Assembly: GCF_000716445.1 (NCBI RefSeq)
Contig: NZ_JNWK01000044.1
Coordinates: forward strand, 62,001-126,000
Origin: Streptomyces wedmorensis
GTDB lineage: Bacteria; Actinomycetota; Actinomycetes; Streptomycetales; Streptomycetaceae
DNA length: 64,000 nucleotides
Direction of reading: 5' to 3'
Part shown: positions 44,522 through 52,292 of the stretch, piece after piece
Layout: each line of letters begins with the position of its first letter
Numbering within the stretch: position 1 is the stretch's first letter
Notes under the pieces: model-generated
Seen by the model: only the letters and a program-made list of their open reading frames with translations
Databases searched by the model: none
What the model was told of the DNA's origin: nothing
Translations under genes and position numbers: made by a program

Positions 44522-47173
44522 ATGCGCAGAACACGTCACCTCCTGGCGGGGCTCGCCCTCACCGCCGGGCTCCTCGGGACGGCGGCACCCGACGTCACGG
44601 CGGCACCGGCACCCGCCGACCCCGCCGCCACGAGCACCTCGTACAGCTGGAAGAACGTCCGGATCGACGGCGGCGGCTTCGTCCCCGGCATCGTCTTCAA
44701 CCGGGCCGAGAAGAACCTCGTCTACGCCCGCACCGACATCGGCGGCGCCTACCGCTGGAACCAGGCCACCGCCACCTGGACCCCGCTCCTCGACTCCGTC
44801 GACTGGGACCACTGGGGCCACACCGGGGTCGTCGCCCTCGCCACCGACAGCGTCGACCCGAACCGGGTGTACGCGGCCGTCGGCACGTACACCAACGACT
44901 GGGACCCCGGCAACGGCGCCGTCCTGCGCTCCGCCGACCGGGGCGCCACCTGGCAGCGCGCCGACCTCCCCTTCAAGCTCGGCGGCAACATGCCGGGCCG
45001 CGGCATGGGCGAACGCCTCGCGATCGACCCGCACCGGAACAGCGTCCTCTACCTCGGCGCGCCCAGCGGCAACGGCCTCTGGCGCTCCACCGACTCCGGC
45101 GCCACCTGGGCGAAGGTCACCTCCTTCACCAACCCCGGGAACCACCAGCAGGACCCGACCGACACGAGCGGCTACAACTCCGACGAACAGGGCGTCGTCT
45201 GGGTCACGTTCGACGAGTCCACCGGTACCGCCGGCACCGCCACCCGCACCATCTACGCCGGCGTCGGCGACAAGGACAACGCCGTCTACCGCTCCACCGA
45301 CGCCGGCGCCACCTGGACCCGGCTCCCCGGCCAGCCCACCGGCCACCTCGCCCACAAGGGCGTCCTCGACGCGGCGAACGGCCACCTCTACCTCGCGTAC
45401 AGCGACAGGGCGGGCCCGTACGACGGCGGCAAGGGCCAGGTCTGGCGGTACGCCACCGCCACCGGCGCGTGGCAGAACATCAGCCCCGCCGCCGAGGCCG
45501 ACACCTACTACGGCTTCAGCGGCCTCACCGTCGACCGGCAGCACCCCGGCACCGTCATGGTCTCCGGCTACAGCTCCTGGTATCCCGACACCCAGATCTT
45601 CCGCTCCACCGACAGCGGGGCGAGTTGGACCAGGGCCTGGGACTACACCTCGTACCCCGACCGGACCGAGCGCTACACCATGGACGTCTCCTCCGCCCCC
45701 TGGCTGACCTGGGGCGCCAGCCCCGCTCAGCCCGAGAAGTCGCCGAAGCTCGGCTGGATGACCGAGGCCCTGGAGATCGACCCCTTCGACTCGAACCGCA
45801 TGATGTACGGCACCGGGGCCACGCTCTACGGCACCACCGAACTCGCCCGGTGGGACACGGGCGGGAAGTTCACCATCAGGCCGATGGTCCAGGGTCTCGA
45901 GGAGACCGCCGTCCTCGACCTGGCCTCCCCGCCCACCGGGGCACCGCTCATCAGCGCCCTCGGCGACATCGGGGGCTTCCGGCACACGGACCTCACCAAG
46001 GTCCCGTCGATGATGTTCACCGGACCCAACTTCACCTCCACCACCAGCGTCGACTTCGCCGAGACCGAGCCCGACACCGTCGTACGGGCCGGTCACCTCG
46101 ACGGCGGCCCCCGCGTCGCCTTCTCCACCGACAACGGTGCGAACTGGCGTGCCGGACAGGAGCCTTCGGGCGTCACGGGCGGCGGCACCGTCGCCGCCTC
46201 CGCCGACGGCAGCCGCTTCGTGTGGAGTCCGGACGGCACCGGCGTCCACACCGGCACCGGAGGCGCCTGGACGGCCTCCACCGGCATCCCGGCGGGCGCG
46301 ACCGTCGAGTCCGACCGCGTCGACCCGCTGACCTTCTACGGCTTCAAGTCCGGCACCTTCTACGTCAGTACGGACGGCGGCGCGAGCTTCACCGCGAAGG
46401 CCACGGGCCTCCCCGCCGAGGGCCCGGCCCGCTTCAAGGCCGTCCCCGGCAGGAAGGGAGACATCTGGCTCGCCGGCGGATCCACCGCCTCCACGTACGG
46501 CCTCTGGCACTCCACCGACGGCGGCGCCGCCTTCACCCGCGTCGCCGGAGTCGACCAGGCCGACACCGTCGGCTTCGGCAAGGCCGCCCCGGGAGCCTCG
46601 TACCCCGCCCTCTACACCAGCGCGCGGATCGGCGGCGTCCGCGGCATCTTCCGCTCCACCGACGCGGGCGCGAGCTGGGTCCGCGTCAACGACGACGCCC
46701 ACCAGTGGGGCTGGACCGGCGGCGCGATCACCGGCGACCCCCGGGTCTACGGCCGGGTGTACGTCTCCACCAACGGACGCGGCATCGTCTACGGCGACAC
46801 CACCGAGACCGGCGGCGGGGACGGCGGCACCGACCCCGGCACCCCGCCCACCGGCACCTGCAAGGTCGCCTACGAGGTCGTCAACCAGTGGCAGGGCGGC
46901 TTCCAGGCGGACGTCACCCTCACCAACACCTCCACCACCGCCTGGACCGGCTGGAAGCTCGGCTGGGACTACCCCGCCGGCCAGCGGATCGGCCAGATGT
47001 GGAACGCGACCCCGGCCCGGACCGGCACCGCGGTCACCGCGCAGAACGCCGCCTGGAACGGCTCCGTCGCCGCCGGCGCCTCCGCGTCCTTCGGCTTCAC
47101 CGGCAGCTGGACCGGCACCAATCCCGTACCCGCCGCCTTCACCCTCGGAGGCGCGACGTGCTCCGTCGCCTGA
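44522..47173 (+). CDS. Secreted GH74 xyloglucanase with C-terminal CBM2
   Basis: 883 aa. The signal peptide ends near VTA-APA. Tandem seven-bladed propeller repeats carry the GH74 signatures: YSWKNVRIDGGGFVPGIVFN, VYARTDIGGAYRW (first catalytic Asp) and WGWTGGAITGDPRVYGRVYVSTNGRG near the end of the second propeller. A short Gly/Thr linker joins a CBM2 (CKVAYEVVNQWQGGFQADVTLTNTSTTAWTGWKLGWDYPAGQ). It hydrolyses xyloglucan backbones outside the cell. Under a perfect CebR box, divergent from an importer operon. Confidence 0.95.
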   Translation: MRRTRHLLAGLALTAGLLGTAAPDVTAAPAPADPAATSTSYSWKNVRIDGGGFVPGIVFNRAEKNLVYARTDIGGAYRWNQATATWTPLLDSVDWDHWGHTGVVALATDSVDPNRVYAAVGTYTNDWDPGNGAVLRSADRGATWQRADLPFKLGGNMPGRGMGERLAIDPHRNSVLYLGAPSGNGLWRSTDSGATWAKVTSFTNPGNHQQDPTDTSGYNSDEQGVVWVTFDESTGTAGTATRTIYAGVGDKDNAVYRSTDAGATWTRLPGQPTGHLAHKGVLDAANGHLYLAYSDRAGPYDGGKGQVWRYATATGAWQNISPAAEADTYYGFSGLTVDRQHPGTVMVSGYSSWYPDTQIFRSTDSGASWTRAWDYTSYPDRTERYTMDVSSAPWLTWGASPAQPEKSPKLGWMTEALEIDPFDSNRMMYGTGATLYGTTELARWDTGGKFTIRPMVQGLEETAVLDLASPPTGAPLISALGDIGGFRHTDLTKVPSMMFTGPNFTSTTSVDFAETEPDTVVRAGHLDGGPRVAFSTDNGANWRAGQEPSGVTGGGTVAASADGSRFVWSPDGTGVHTGTGGAWTASTGIPAGATVESDRVDPLTFYGFKSGTFYVSTDGGASFTAKATGLPAEGPARFKAVPGRKGDIWLAGGSTASTYGLWHSTDGGAAFTRVAGVDQADTVGFGKAAPGASYPALYTSARIGGVRGIFRSTDAGASWVRVNDDAHQWGWTGGAITGDPRVYGRVYVSTNGRGIVYGDTTETGGGDGGTDPGTPPTGTCKVAYEVVNQWQGGFQADVTLTNTSTTAWTGWKLGWDYPAGQRIGQMWNATPARTGTAVTAQNAAWNGSVAAGASASFGFTGSWTGTNPVPAAFTLGGATCSVA

Positions 47174-47451
47174 TCACCGCGGCGGCGCTCCTGGCCGCCG
47201 CCCTCACCACCCTGCCCGCCGGCGCCGCCTCGGCCGCCGACACCCCGCTGCGGGACCTCGCCGCCGCCCGCGGCGTCCACCTCGGCACCGCCGTCACCTC
47301 GGGAAGGCTCACCGGCGGGTACGCGGACGTCGCCGGGGGCCAGTTCGGCCCGGTCACCCCGCCCGCCCCCGGTGTGTGCTCCGTCACGTACGCCGTCACC
47401 GGCCGGTGGACGGGCACCAACCCGCCCCCGGCGGCCTTCACCTGCACCTGA
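47158..47451 (+). pseudogene. Collapsed GH10 xylanase-CBM2 remnant
   Basis: A GTG with GGAGG 10 bases upstream overlaps the end of GH74 by 16 bases. It codes for 97 aa: an intact signal peptide (LITAAALLAAALTTLPAGAASA), the exact start of a GH10 xylanase (LRDLAAARGVHLGTAVTSGRLTGGYADVAGGQFG), then a jump to CBM2 ends (CSVTYAV and GRWTGTNPPPAAFTCT). The whole GH10 barrel and most of the CBM2 are missing, so at least two in-frame deletions must have occurred. The catalytic Glu residues are absent. A small secreted protein might still be made. Confidence 0.8.
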
Positions 47452-47465
47452 GGCACACGAAAAAC

Positions 47466-47503
47466 GGCCGAGGCCCCGGTTCTTCCGAACCGGGGCCTCG
47501 GCC
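47466..47503. terminator. 17-bp perfect hairpin between the GH10 remnant and tRNA-His
   Basis: Arms 47466-47482 and 47487-47503 are exact complements around TTCC. On the - strand it is followed by GTTTTTCG, a classical terminator of the tRNA; on the + strand it ends the GH74 unit. Confidence 0.9.
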
Positions 47504-47508
47504 TTCAG

Positions 47509-47582
47509 GGTGAGTAACGGGACTCGAACCCGCGACATCCTGGACCACAACCAGGTGCTCTACCAGCTGAGCTATACCCACC
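47509..47582 (-). tRNA. tRNA-His (anticodon GTG)
   Basis: Cloverleaf on the - strand: acceptor GTGGGTA with TACTCAC, D arm GCTC/GAGC, anticodon arm CCTGG-TTGTGGT-CCAGG, T arm with GTTCGAGTC. The 5' side supplies the extra G-1 typical of tRNA-His and the discriminator is C. CCA is not encoded. Confidence 0.96.
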
Positions 47583-47650
47583 ATGACCGGCGGTTTCCCC
47601 GAAGGTTTCCCTGACCGGCCGAGAAGAAGTCTACAGGGTCCTGGAGGGTG

Positions 47651-47692
47651 CTCGCGCCCGCGTTTTCCCGAGCGGGTTTTCGAGGGCGCGAG
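47651..47692 (-). terminator. Probable terminator of orn
   Basis: Arms 47651-47659 and 47684-47692 are complementary, with an inner CCCG/CGGG hairpin between two TTTT runs. It lies just after the orn stop on the - strand. Confidence 0.4.
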
Positions 47693-47699
47693 CGGGCGG

Positions 47700-48302
47700 C
47701 TATTCGGCGGGCAGGACGTGCCGGGCCGCGATCCGCTTCGCGGTCTCCGAGTCCGGGCCGGGCTGCGGGACGAAGATCGCCTCGCGGTAGTAGCGCAGCT
47801 CGGCGATGGACTCGCGGATGTCGGCGAGCGCCCGGTGGTTGCCGTTCTTCTCCGGACTGTTGAAGTACGCCCTCGGGTACCAGCGGCGGGCCAGCTCCTT
47901 GACCGAGGACACATCGACGATCCGGTAGTGCAGGTGGCTCTCCAGGGCCGGCATGTCCCGTGCGAGGAAGCCGCGGTCCGTGGAGACCGAGTTCCCGCAC
48001 AGCGGCGCCTTGCCCGGCTCCTTCACGTGCTCGCGGATGTACGCCAGCACCTGCGCCTCGGCGTCGGCGAGAGTCGTCCCGTCGGCGAGCGCGTCGAGCA
48101 GCCCCGAGGACGTGTGCATCTGGCGCACGATCTCGGGCATGGTCTCCAGGGCCGCGTCCGGCGGGCGGATCACGATGTCCACGCCTTCGCCGAGCACGTT
48201 CAGTTCCGAGTCGGTGACCAGTGCGGCCACCTCGATGAGTGCGTCGTCCGTCAGCGAGAGCCCGGTCATCTCGCAGTCGATCCACACCATGCGATCGTTC
48301 AT
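47700..48302 (-). CDS. orn: Oligoribonuclease (DEDDh 3'-5' exonuclease)
   Basis: 200 aa, full family length. The DEDDh exonuclease residues are visible: WIDCEMTGL (Asp, Glu), [12 protein letters not shown] (Asp) and [11 protein letters not shown] (His, Asp). Orn degrades 2-5-nt RNAs and linear pGpG from c-di-GMP turnover; it is essential or growth-limiting in many bacteria and affects Streptomyces morphology. Located directly downstream of adpA on the same strand, as in S. coelicolor. Confidence 0.96.
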   Translation of the reverse strand: MNDRMVWIDCEMTGLSLTDDALIEVAALVTDSELNVLGEGVDIVIRPPDAALETMPEIVRQMHTSSGLLDALADGTTLADAEAQVLAYIREHVKEPGKAPLCGNSVSTDRGFLARDMPALESHLHYRIVDVSSVKELARRWYPRAYFNSPEKNGNHRALADIRESIAELRYYREAIFVPQPGPDSETAKRIAARHVLPAE

Positions 48303-48340
48303 GTGTCCACCTTAGGGGCTCCAGGGCCTGCCCGAGCAGG

Positions 48341-48380
48341 CCGACGGGCGCCCGGGGAGGTGTCCCCGGGCGCCCGTCGG
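48341..48380. terminator. 18-bp perfect hairpin between adpA and orn
   Basis: Arms 48341-48358 and 48363-48380 pair fully around GGTG. It should end the adpA transcript and give orn its own promoter or read-through control. Confidence 0.88.
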
Positions 48381-48418
48381 TTCTGCGGTGCGCGGCTTGT
48401 GGCCGTGCGGGTCTTCGG

Positions 48419-49582
48419 TTACGGCGCGCTGCGCTGGCCCGGCAGGGAGGCGCGGCCGGGCGCGTAGGCGTCGGACTGCGGCTTGCCCGGGTCGAGCGGC
48501 GAGCGCCTGACGCCTGCCGGGACCTGGACGGGCACGACCGGGTCGAGCACGGCCGTGCCGGCCTCGCCCTGCGGCCGCCGGGCGCGGTACGCCGCCCGGT
48601 AGGCGGCCGGCGAGGAGCCGAGCTGGCGCCGGAAGTGGCCGCGCAGCGCCACCGGGGAGCGGAAGCCGCACCTGCCCGCGACCTCGTCGACCGAGTAGTC
48701 GGAGGTCTCGAGCAGCCGCTGCGCCTGGAGCACCCGCTGGGTGATCAGCCACTGGAGGGGGGCCGAGCCCGTCAGCGAGCGGAACCGGCGGTCGAAGGTC
48801 CGCCGTGACATGTACGCGCGGGCAGCCAGGGTCTCCACGTCGAACTGCTCGTGGAGGTGCTCCAGCGCCCAGGCGACGACCTCGGCCAGCGGGTCGGCGC
48901 CGATCTCCTCTGGTAAAGACCTGTCGAGGTAGCGCTCCTGACCGCCGCTGCGCCGCGGCGGGACGACCAGCCGGCGCGCCAGCGCGCCCGCGGCCTCGGT
49001 GCCGTGGTCGGTCCGCACGATGTGCAGACACAGATCGATTCCGGCCGCGGTGCCCGCGGAGGTCAGCACGTCCCCGTCGTCGACGAAGAGCTCCCGCGGG
49101 TCCACGTGGACCGACGGATAGCGCTTGGCGAGCGTCGGCGCGTACATCCAGTGCGTGGTCGCCGGGCGGCCGTCGAGCAGGCCGGCCGCGGCGAGGACGA
49201 ACGCACCGGTGCAGAGGCCGACGATCCTGGCCCCCTCCTCGTGCGCGCGGCGCAGCGCCTCGAGTGCCTCCGGCGGCGGCGGCGAGGTGATCGACCGCCA
49301 GGCGGGGACGACGACGGTCCCCGCGCGGCTGATCGCCTCCAGGCCGTACGGCGCGGTGAGTTCGAGCCCGCCGGTGGTGCGGAGCGGACCGTCCTCGCCT
49401 GCGCAGACGAGCAGCCGGTAACGGGGCACTCCGGCGTCCTGCCGGTCGATGCCGAACACGGAGAGCGGGATGGAGCTCTCGAAGATGGGGCCGCCACTGA
49501 ACAGCAGCACCGCGACGACTTCGCGACGGCGGCGCCCGGACAGCTTCCGTGCGGCCTCCGGTGCGGCGGAGTCCTGGCTCAT
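48419..49582 (-). CDS. adpA: AdpA, master AraC-type developmental regulator
   Basis: 387 aa. The N-terminal half is a DJ-1/PfpI-like dimerisation domain (EVVAVLLFSGGPIFESSIPLSVFGIDRQDAGVPRY, VGLCTGAFVLAAAGLLDGRPATTHW). The C-terminal AraC HTH pair reads EQFDVETLAARAYMSRRTFDRRFRSLTGSAPLQWLITQRVLQAQRLLETSDYSVDEVAGRCGFRSPVALRGHFRRQLG. Leu223 between the domains is encoded by the rare TTA codon at 48914-48916, the expected bldA-dependent position. AdpA activates hundreds of morphogenesis and antibiotic genes. The protein tail after residue 335 is Pro/Arg-rich and variable. Confidence 0.96.
   Translation of the reverse strand: MSQDSAAPEAARKLSGRRRREVVAVLLFSGGPIFESSIPLSVFGIDRQDAGVPRYRLLVCAGEDGPLRTTGGLELTAPYGLEAISRAGTVVVPAWRSITSPPPPEALEALRRAHEEGARIVGLCTGAFVLAAAGLLDGRPATTHWMYAPTLAKRYPSVHVDPRELFVDDGDVLTSAGTAAGIDLCLHIVRTDHGTEAAGALARRLVVPPRRSGGQERYLDRSLPEEIGADPLAEVVAWALEHLHEQFDVETLAARAYMSRRTFDRRFRSLTGSAPLQWLITQRVLQAQRLLETSDYSVDEVAGRCGFRSPVALRGHFRRQLGSSPAAYRAAYRARRPQGEAGTAVLDPVVPVQVPAGVRRSPLDPGKPQSDAYAPGRASLPGQRSAP
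48914..48916 (-). promoter_or_regulatory. TTA (bldA) codon in adpA
   Basis: In frame at codon 223, in the linker before the HTH domains. TTA is very rare in Streptomyces and needs the bldA tRNA, so AdpA protein level is set by growth phase. Confidence 0.93.
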
Positions 49583-49996
49583 GACGCTAAGCCCCCCTCG
49601 GTGTTCGCGTCTCCCTGGTCGTGTCGCTGCTGCACGTTTCCCCTCGGTTTTGCACGAGACCCCAGTCTTCGGTACCCATGATCGAATCTACTGTGTCCCG
49701 TGGCGCCGGCGTGACAAGTTCTCCATCCGGTGGATTGTCGACAAGGCAACTTGGCGTGAAGCGATCGATCGCGATGTCTCCCCTCCTCCGGGCGCGCGAC
49801 AGCGGACGCGACGACGAACGACCCCGTACATGGGGGGTACGGAGCCTGGGGCCAGGGCGCTCGGCGGTCCCTGTACCGGGGTTGGGCAATCGTTCCGCCA
49901 AGGACTCGCCGACACGTTGAACTTGGCTGAAAACATATGGGGTCGGGTGTACGAACCTGTCAACTCCAAGGGGTGTGGAGGCGACCCGTACCCCGC
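49583..49996. other. adpA upstream region
   Basis: 414 bases with no supported gene, as expected for the long autoregulated adpA promoter. AT-richer pockets (AAAACATATGG at about 49931; GAATCTACTGTG at 49683) stand out. A 16-bp piece matching the palindromic repeat arm is at 49884-49899. Sites for AdpA itself could not be firmly identified by eye. Confidence 0.5.
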
Positions 49997-50392
49997 TCAG
50001 GCCCGCTCGCGGCGCCCGCGGCGGGCGCCCTCGGAGCGTAGTCCGCGCTCCGAGCGGCGCAGCAGCACCCGGCAGGCCGCCGTCACCGAGACGAGCCCGA
50101 ACGCGGTCCCGGCGGCCCCACCGAGCGAGGTGCCGTAGACGACGAGCACCACCGGGACCAGCGCGCAGCAGAAGACCGCCCAGCGGACGACGTCGTCGGC
50201 CGGGCCCCCGGCCCCCGCCCCCGTGACCGCCGCCGTCCCCGTGACCGCCGCCGTCCCCGGGTCCGGCTCCGCGACGGCGACGGCGACGGCGGTCGGCGAG
50301 GGGGCGGGGGCCCGGCGGCGGCCGCGGGGCGCGCCGAGGGTGGGGGAGGGGGCGGCGGAGGTCTGGCCGGCGGCGGTCGATGGTGCGGGCAC
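49997..50392 (-). CDS. Small two-TM membrane protein
   Basis: 131 aa from a GTG with GGGAG 8 bases upstream. The first 65 residues are Ala/Pro/Gly-rich and cytoplasmic. Two TM helices follow (VVRWAVFCCALVPVVLVVYG, GTAFGLVSVTAACRVLL), then a basic tail (RRSERGLRSEGARRGRRERA). No known family; similar small membrane proteins are found near adpA in streptomycetes, but I cannot confirm orthology. Confidence 0.55.
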   Translation of the reverse strand: MPAPSTAAGQTSAAPSPTLGAPRGRRRAPAPSPTAVAVAVAEPDPGTAAVTGTAAVTGAGAGGPADDVVRWAVFCCALVPVVLVVYGTSLGGAAGTAFGLVSVTAACRVLLRRSERGLRSEGARRGRRERA

Positions 50393-50735
50393 GGGCGGTC
50401 TCCCTGCGACGGTGGGCTGGACCTGTGGCAACGAGGAATGGAACGTTCCGGTCACTCTGGGCGACGTCCGTTTGGCCCCCGTACGGACGCCTGTAGGGCA
50501 CAACCGGCATTGCCAGATCCCGAGCCGCTCGTGCATGCTCCCTGGGACGCCGCGCGCGAGCGGTGCGCACGCCGGGAGTGACACGGCGGGCTCTGGGCAG
50601 GAGAGGAGTGGCGCCGTACCCTTGGGGGTATGGGGTTGGGAAGATGATTCCCGGACACAGCTCCGCCGTCACCCGTCGTTCGTCCCCTTCTTTTCCCCGT
50701 CCCTTCCCACGAGGACCCTCTTCGCCGAGACACCG
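50393..50735. other. Divergent intergenic region before the USP gene
   Basis: 343 bases containing promoters for the small membrane protein (left) and the universal stress protein (right). No ribosome-site-backed gene. A GGGAAGATGATTCCC inverted repeat is at 50638-50652. Candidate regulator unknown. Confidence 0.45.
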
Positions 50736-51257
50736 ATGGCCGGTCACGAATTCCCCGAACCCGCGGACCGCAAGCGCGTCGCCGATTCCACGGTCGACCC
50801 CCTGGCGGTAGAACAGCCACGTCACGCCTGCGACCCGGCCTTCCGGCACGGGGTCGTCGTCGGCTTCGACGGCTCCACGTCCAGTGAGCGAGCCCTCGCG
50901 TACGCCATCGGCATGGCCAGGCGCTCCGGATCGGGCCTGATCATCGTGCACGTGGCCAACCGGCTGCCCACCACGGTGTGGGCCGGCTGTGAACCGCCCG
51001 TCTTCGTCGACGTGCCCGACCACCGCACCGAGGTCCTGGGCCTGGAGCTGGCCTGCGCCGAGCACCTCTCCGAGGTGCCGTGGATCCTCGTCGAGCGCGG
51101 CGGGGACATCTGCCACGAGCTGGAGGAGGTCGGCCGCGAGTACTCGGCCGACGCCATCGTGGTCGGCTCCACGCACGGGATCGTCGGGCGGATCTTCGGC
51201 TCGGTGGCCGGCCGCCTCGCGCGCCGCGCCCAGCGCCCCGTCATCGTCATCCCGTAA
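50736..51257 (+). CDS. Universal stress protein (UspA family)
   Basis: 173 aa from ATG with GAGGACC upstream. A roughly 40-residue charged N-terminus is followed by one USP domain: VVVGFDGSTSSERALAYAIGMARRSGSGLIIVHV, then the ATP-binding loop VVGSTHGIVGRIFGSVAGRLARRAQRPVIVIP, which matches G-x2-G-x9-G(S/T). Likely an ATP-binding stress protein in the cytoplasm. Confidence 0.9.
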   Translation: MAGHEFPEPADRKRVADSTVDPLAVEQPRHACDPAFRHGVVVGFDGSTSSERALAYAIGMARRSGSGLIIVHVANRLPTTVWAGCEPPVFVDVPDHRTEVLGLELACAEHLSEVPWILVERGGDICHELEEVGREYSADAIVVGSTHGIVGRIFGSVAGRLARRAQRPVIVIP

Positions 51258-51565
51258 CTCTTCCGAGGGAACCCGGCGACTCCCCCGCGGCTCCGCGGCG
51301 GTGTGCGGGGACCCGCGGCGAGGCCCGTCGTGCGAACCCTGCGTAACGGTCGCGCGACTCCCGCGCCGGGCTCGCGCCGGCCGGTCGTCCCGTGCCCGAG
51401 GCCCCCTCCCGCCCCGGACGATCCGTCAGGCCTCTCCCTCAACTGCCGTCATCCGGCCATAAATTCGGCCTTCCTCAGGTGAATTGTGTGCTTGTGAAGG
51501 GTACATAAAGGTCACCGGATCACAGCAGCTCACGCAGCACGACTGCACACTGAAGGGAGCCCGCC
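51258..51565. other. Intergenic region before the acetate-type transporter
   Basis: 308 bases with no gene. It has an unusually AT-rich promoter-like section at 51456-51512 (ATAAATTCGGCC, GAATTGTGTGC, GGTACATAAAGG) and the ribosome site AAGGGAG at 51553. Transcription start not located. Confidence 0.5.
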
Positions 51566-52126
51566 GTGGACAACGAAGTCGCCGCGGGAAACACCGCCTC
51601 CACTCTCGGACACCTCGCTCTCGGACTGACCCTGCTGGCCTTCGGCCTGGGCGGCACGGGGGTCATCGACAACGTCGCGGCAGCGGATGCCGCGGGCCTC
51701 GCCACCTGGGTCGGTGGGGTCACGCTCTTCCTCGTCGGTCTCCTCGCCCTCCGGGCGGGCGACAAGGGAGAGGGCACGGCGTACGCCGGGCTCGGCGCCT
51801 TCTGGTTCACCTGGGGAACCGGGGTCGGCGGCGCCGGCTCGGCCGACGCCGCGGGTCTGTTCCTCCTCCTGTGGGCGCTCCTCGCGCTCACGCTGACCAT
51901 GGCCTCATCGGGCAGCGGACTCTTCGGACAGGGCGTGTACGGGCTGCTGTTCGTCGCGCTGCTGCTGCTCGGCATCGGCGCCCTCGTCGACAACAGCGGC
52001 CTCGGGAAGGCGGGCGGCTGGGTCGCCGCCCTCGCCGGCCTCGTCGCCTGGTACGGCGCCACGGCGGCGGTGGCGGGCTGGCCGACGTCGCTCCGCCGCG
52101 CGGCGAGCGCTCCGGCCGCCGGCTGA
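51566..52126 (+). CDS. GPR1/FUN34/YaaH family acetate-type transporter
   Basis: 186 aa from a GTG. Six TM helices: LGHLALGLTLLAFGLGGTGV, LATWVGGVTLFLVGLLAL, YAGLGAFWFTWGTGVGG, GLFLLLWALLALTLTMASS, VYGLLFVALLLLGIGAL and VAALAGLVAWYGATAAV. The topology and length fit YaaH/SatP-type monocarboxylate (acetate/succinate) channels. The family NPAPLGL motif is not evident near the start, so substrate is uncertain. Confidence 0.75.
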   Translation: MDNEVAAGNTASTLGHLALGLTLLAFGLGGTGVIDNVAAADAAGLATWVGGVTLFLVGLLALRAGDKGEGTAYAGLGAFWFTWGTGVGGAGSADAAGLFLLLWALLALTLTMASSGSGLFGQGVYGLLFVALLLLGIGALVDNSGLGKAGGWVAALAGLVAWYGATAAVAGWPTSLRRAASAPAAG

Positions 52127-52178
52127 CGCCACGGGTCCGGTGACCCCGTCACCGAACCCGGCCCGGGCAGGAGAAAGA

Positions 52179-52218
52179 CAGCGGTCCCCGTGCACCTGGG
52201 TGTGCACGGGGACCGCTG
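52179..52218. terminator. 17-bp perfect hairpin between convergent transporter and glmS
   Basis: Arms 52179-52195 and 52202-52218 are exact complements with a 6-base loop. Serves both converging genes. Confidence 0.88.
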
Positions 52219-52292
52219 CGTGGGTCAGGCCGAGTTCCGCCGGGGGACAGGCCCGGCGGTGCGGCTCGGGGGGACAGGCCCCGAGGCCGCCG

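Noticed and set aside
44485..47451. A 988-codon frame over GH74 as a single gene
   Set aside because: It is out of frame with GH74; only its last part (from 47158) has protein signal, the GH10 remnant.
49583..49996. AdpA self-binding sites upstream of adpA
   Set aside because: TGGC-type matches such as TTGGCGTGAAG are imperfect and the consensus is too loose to call by eye.
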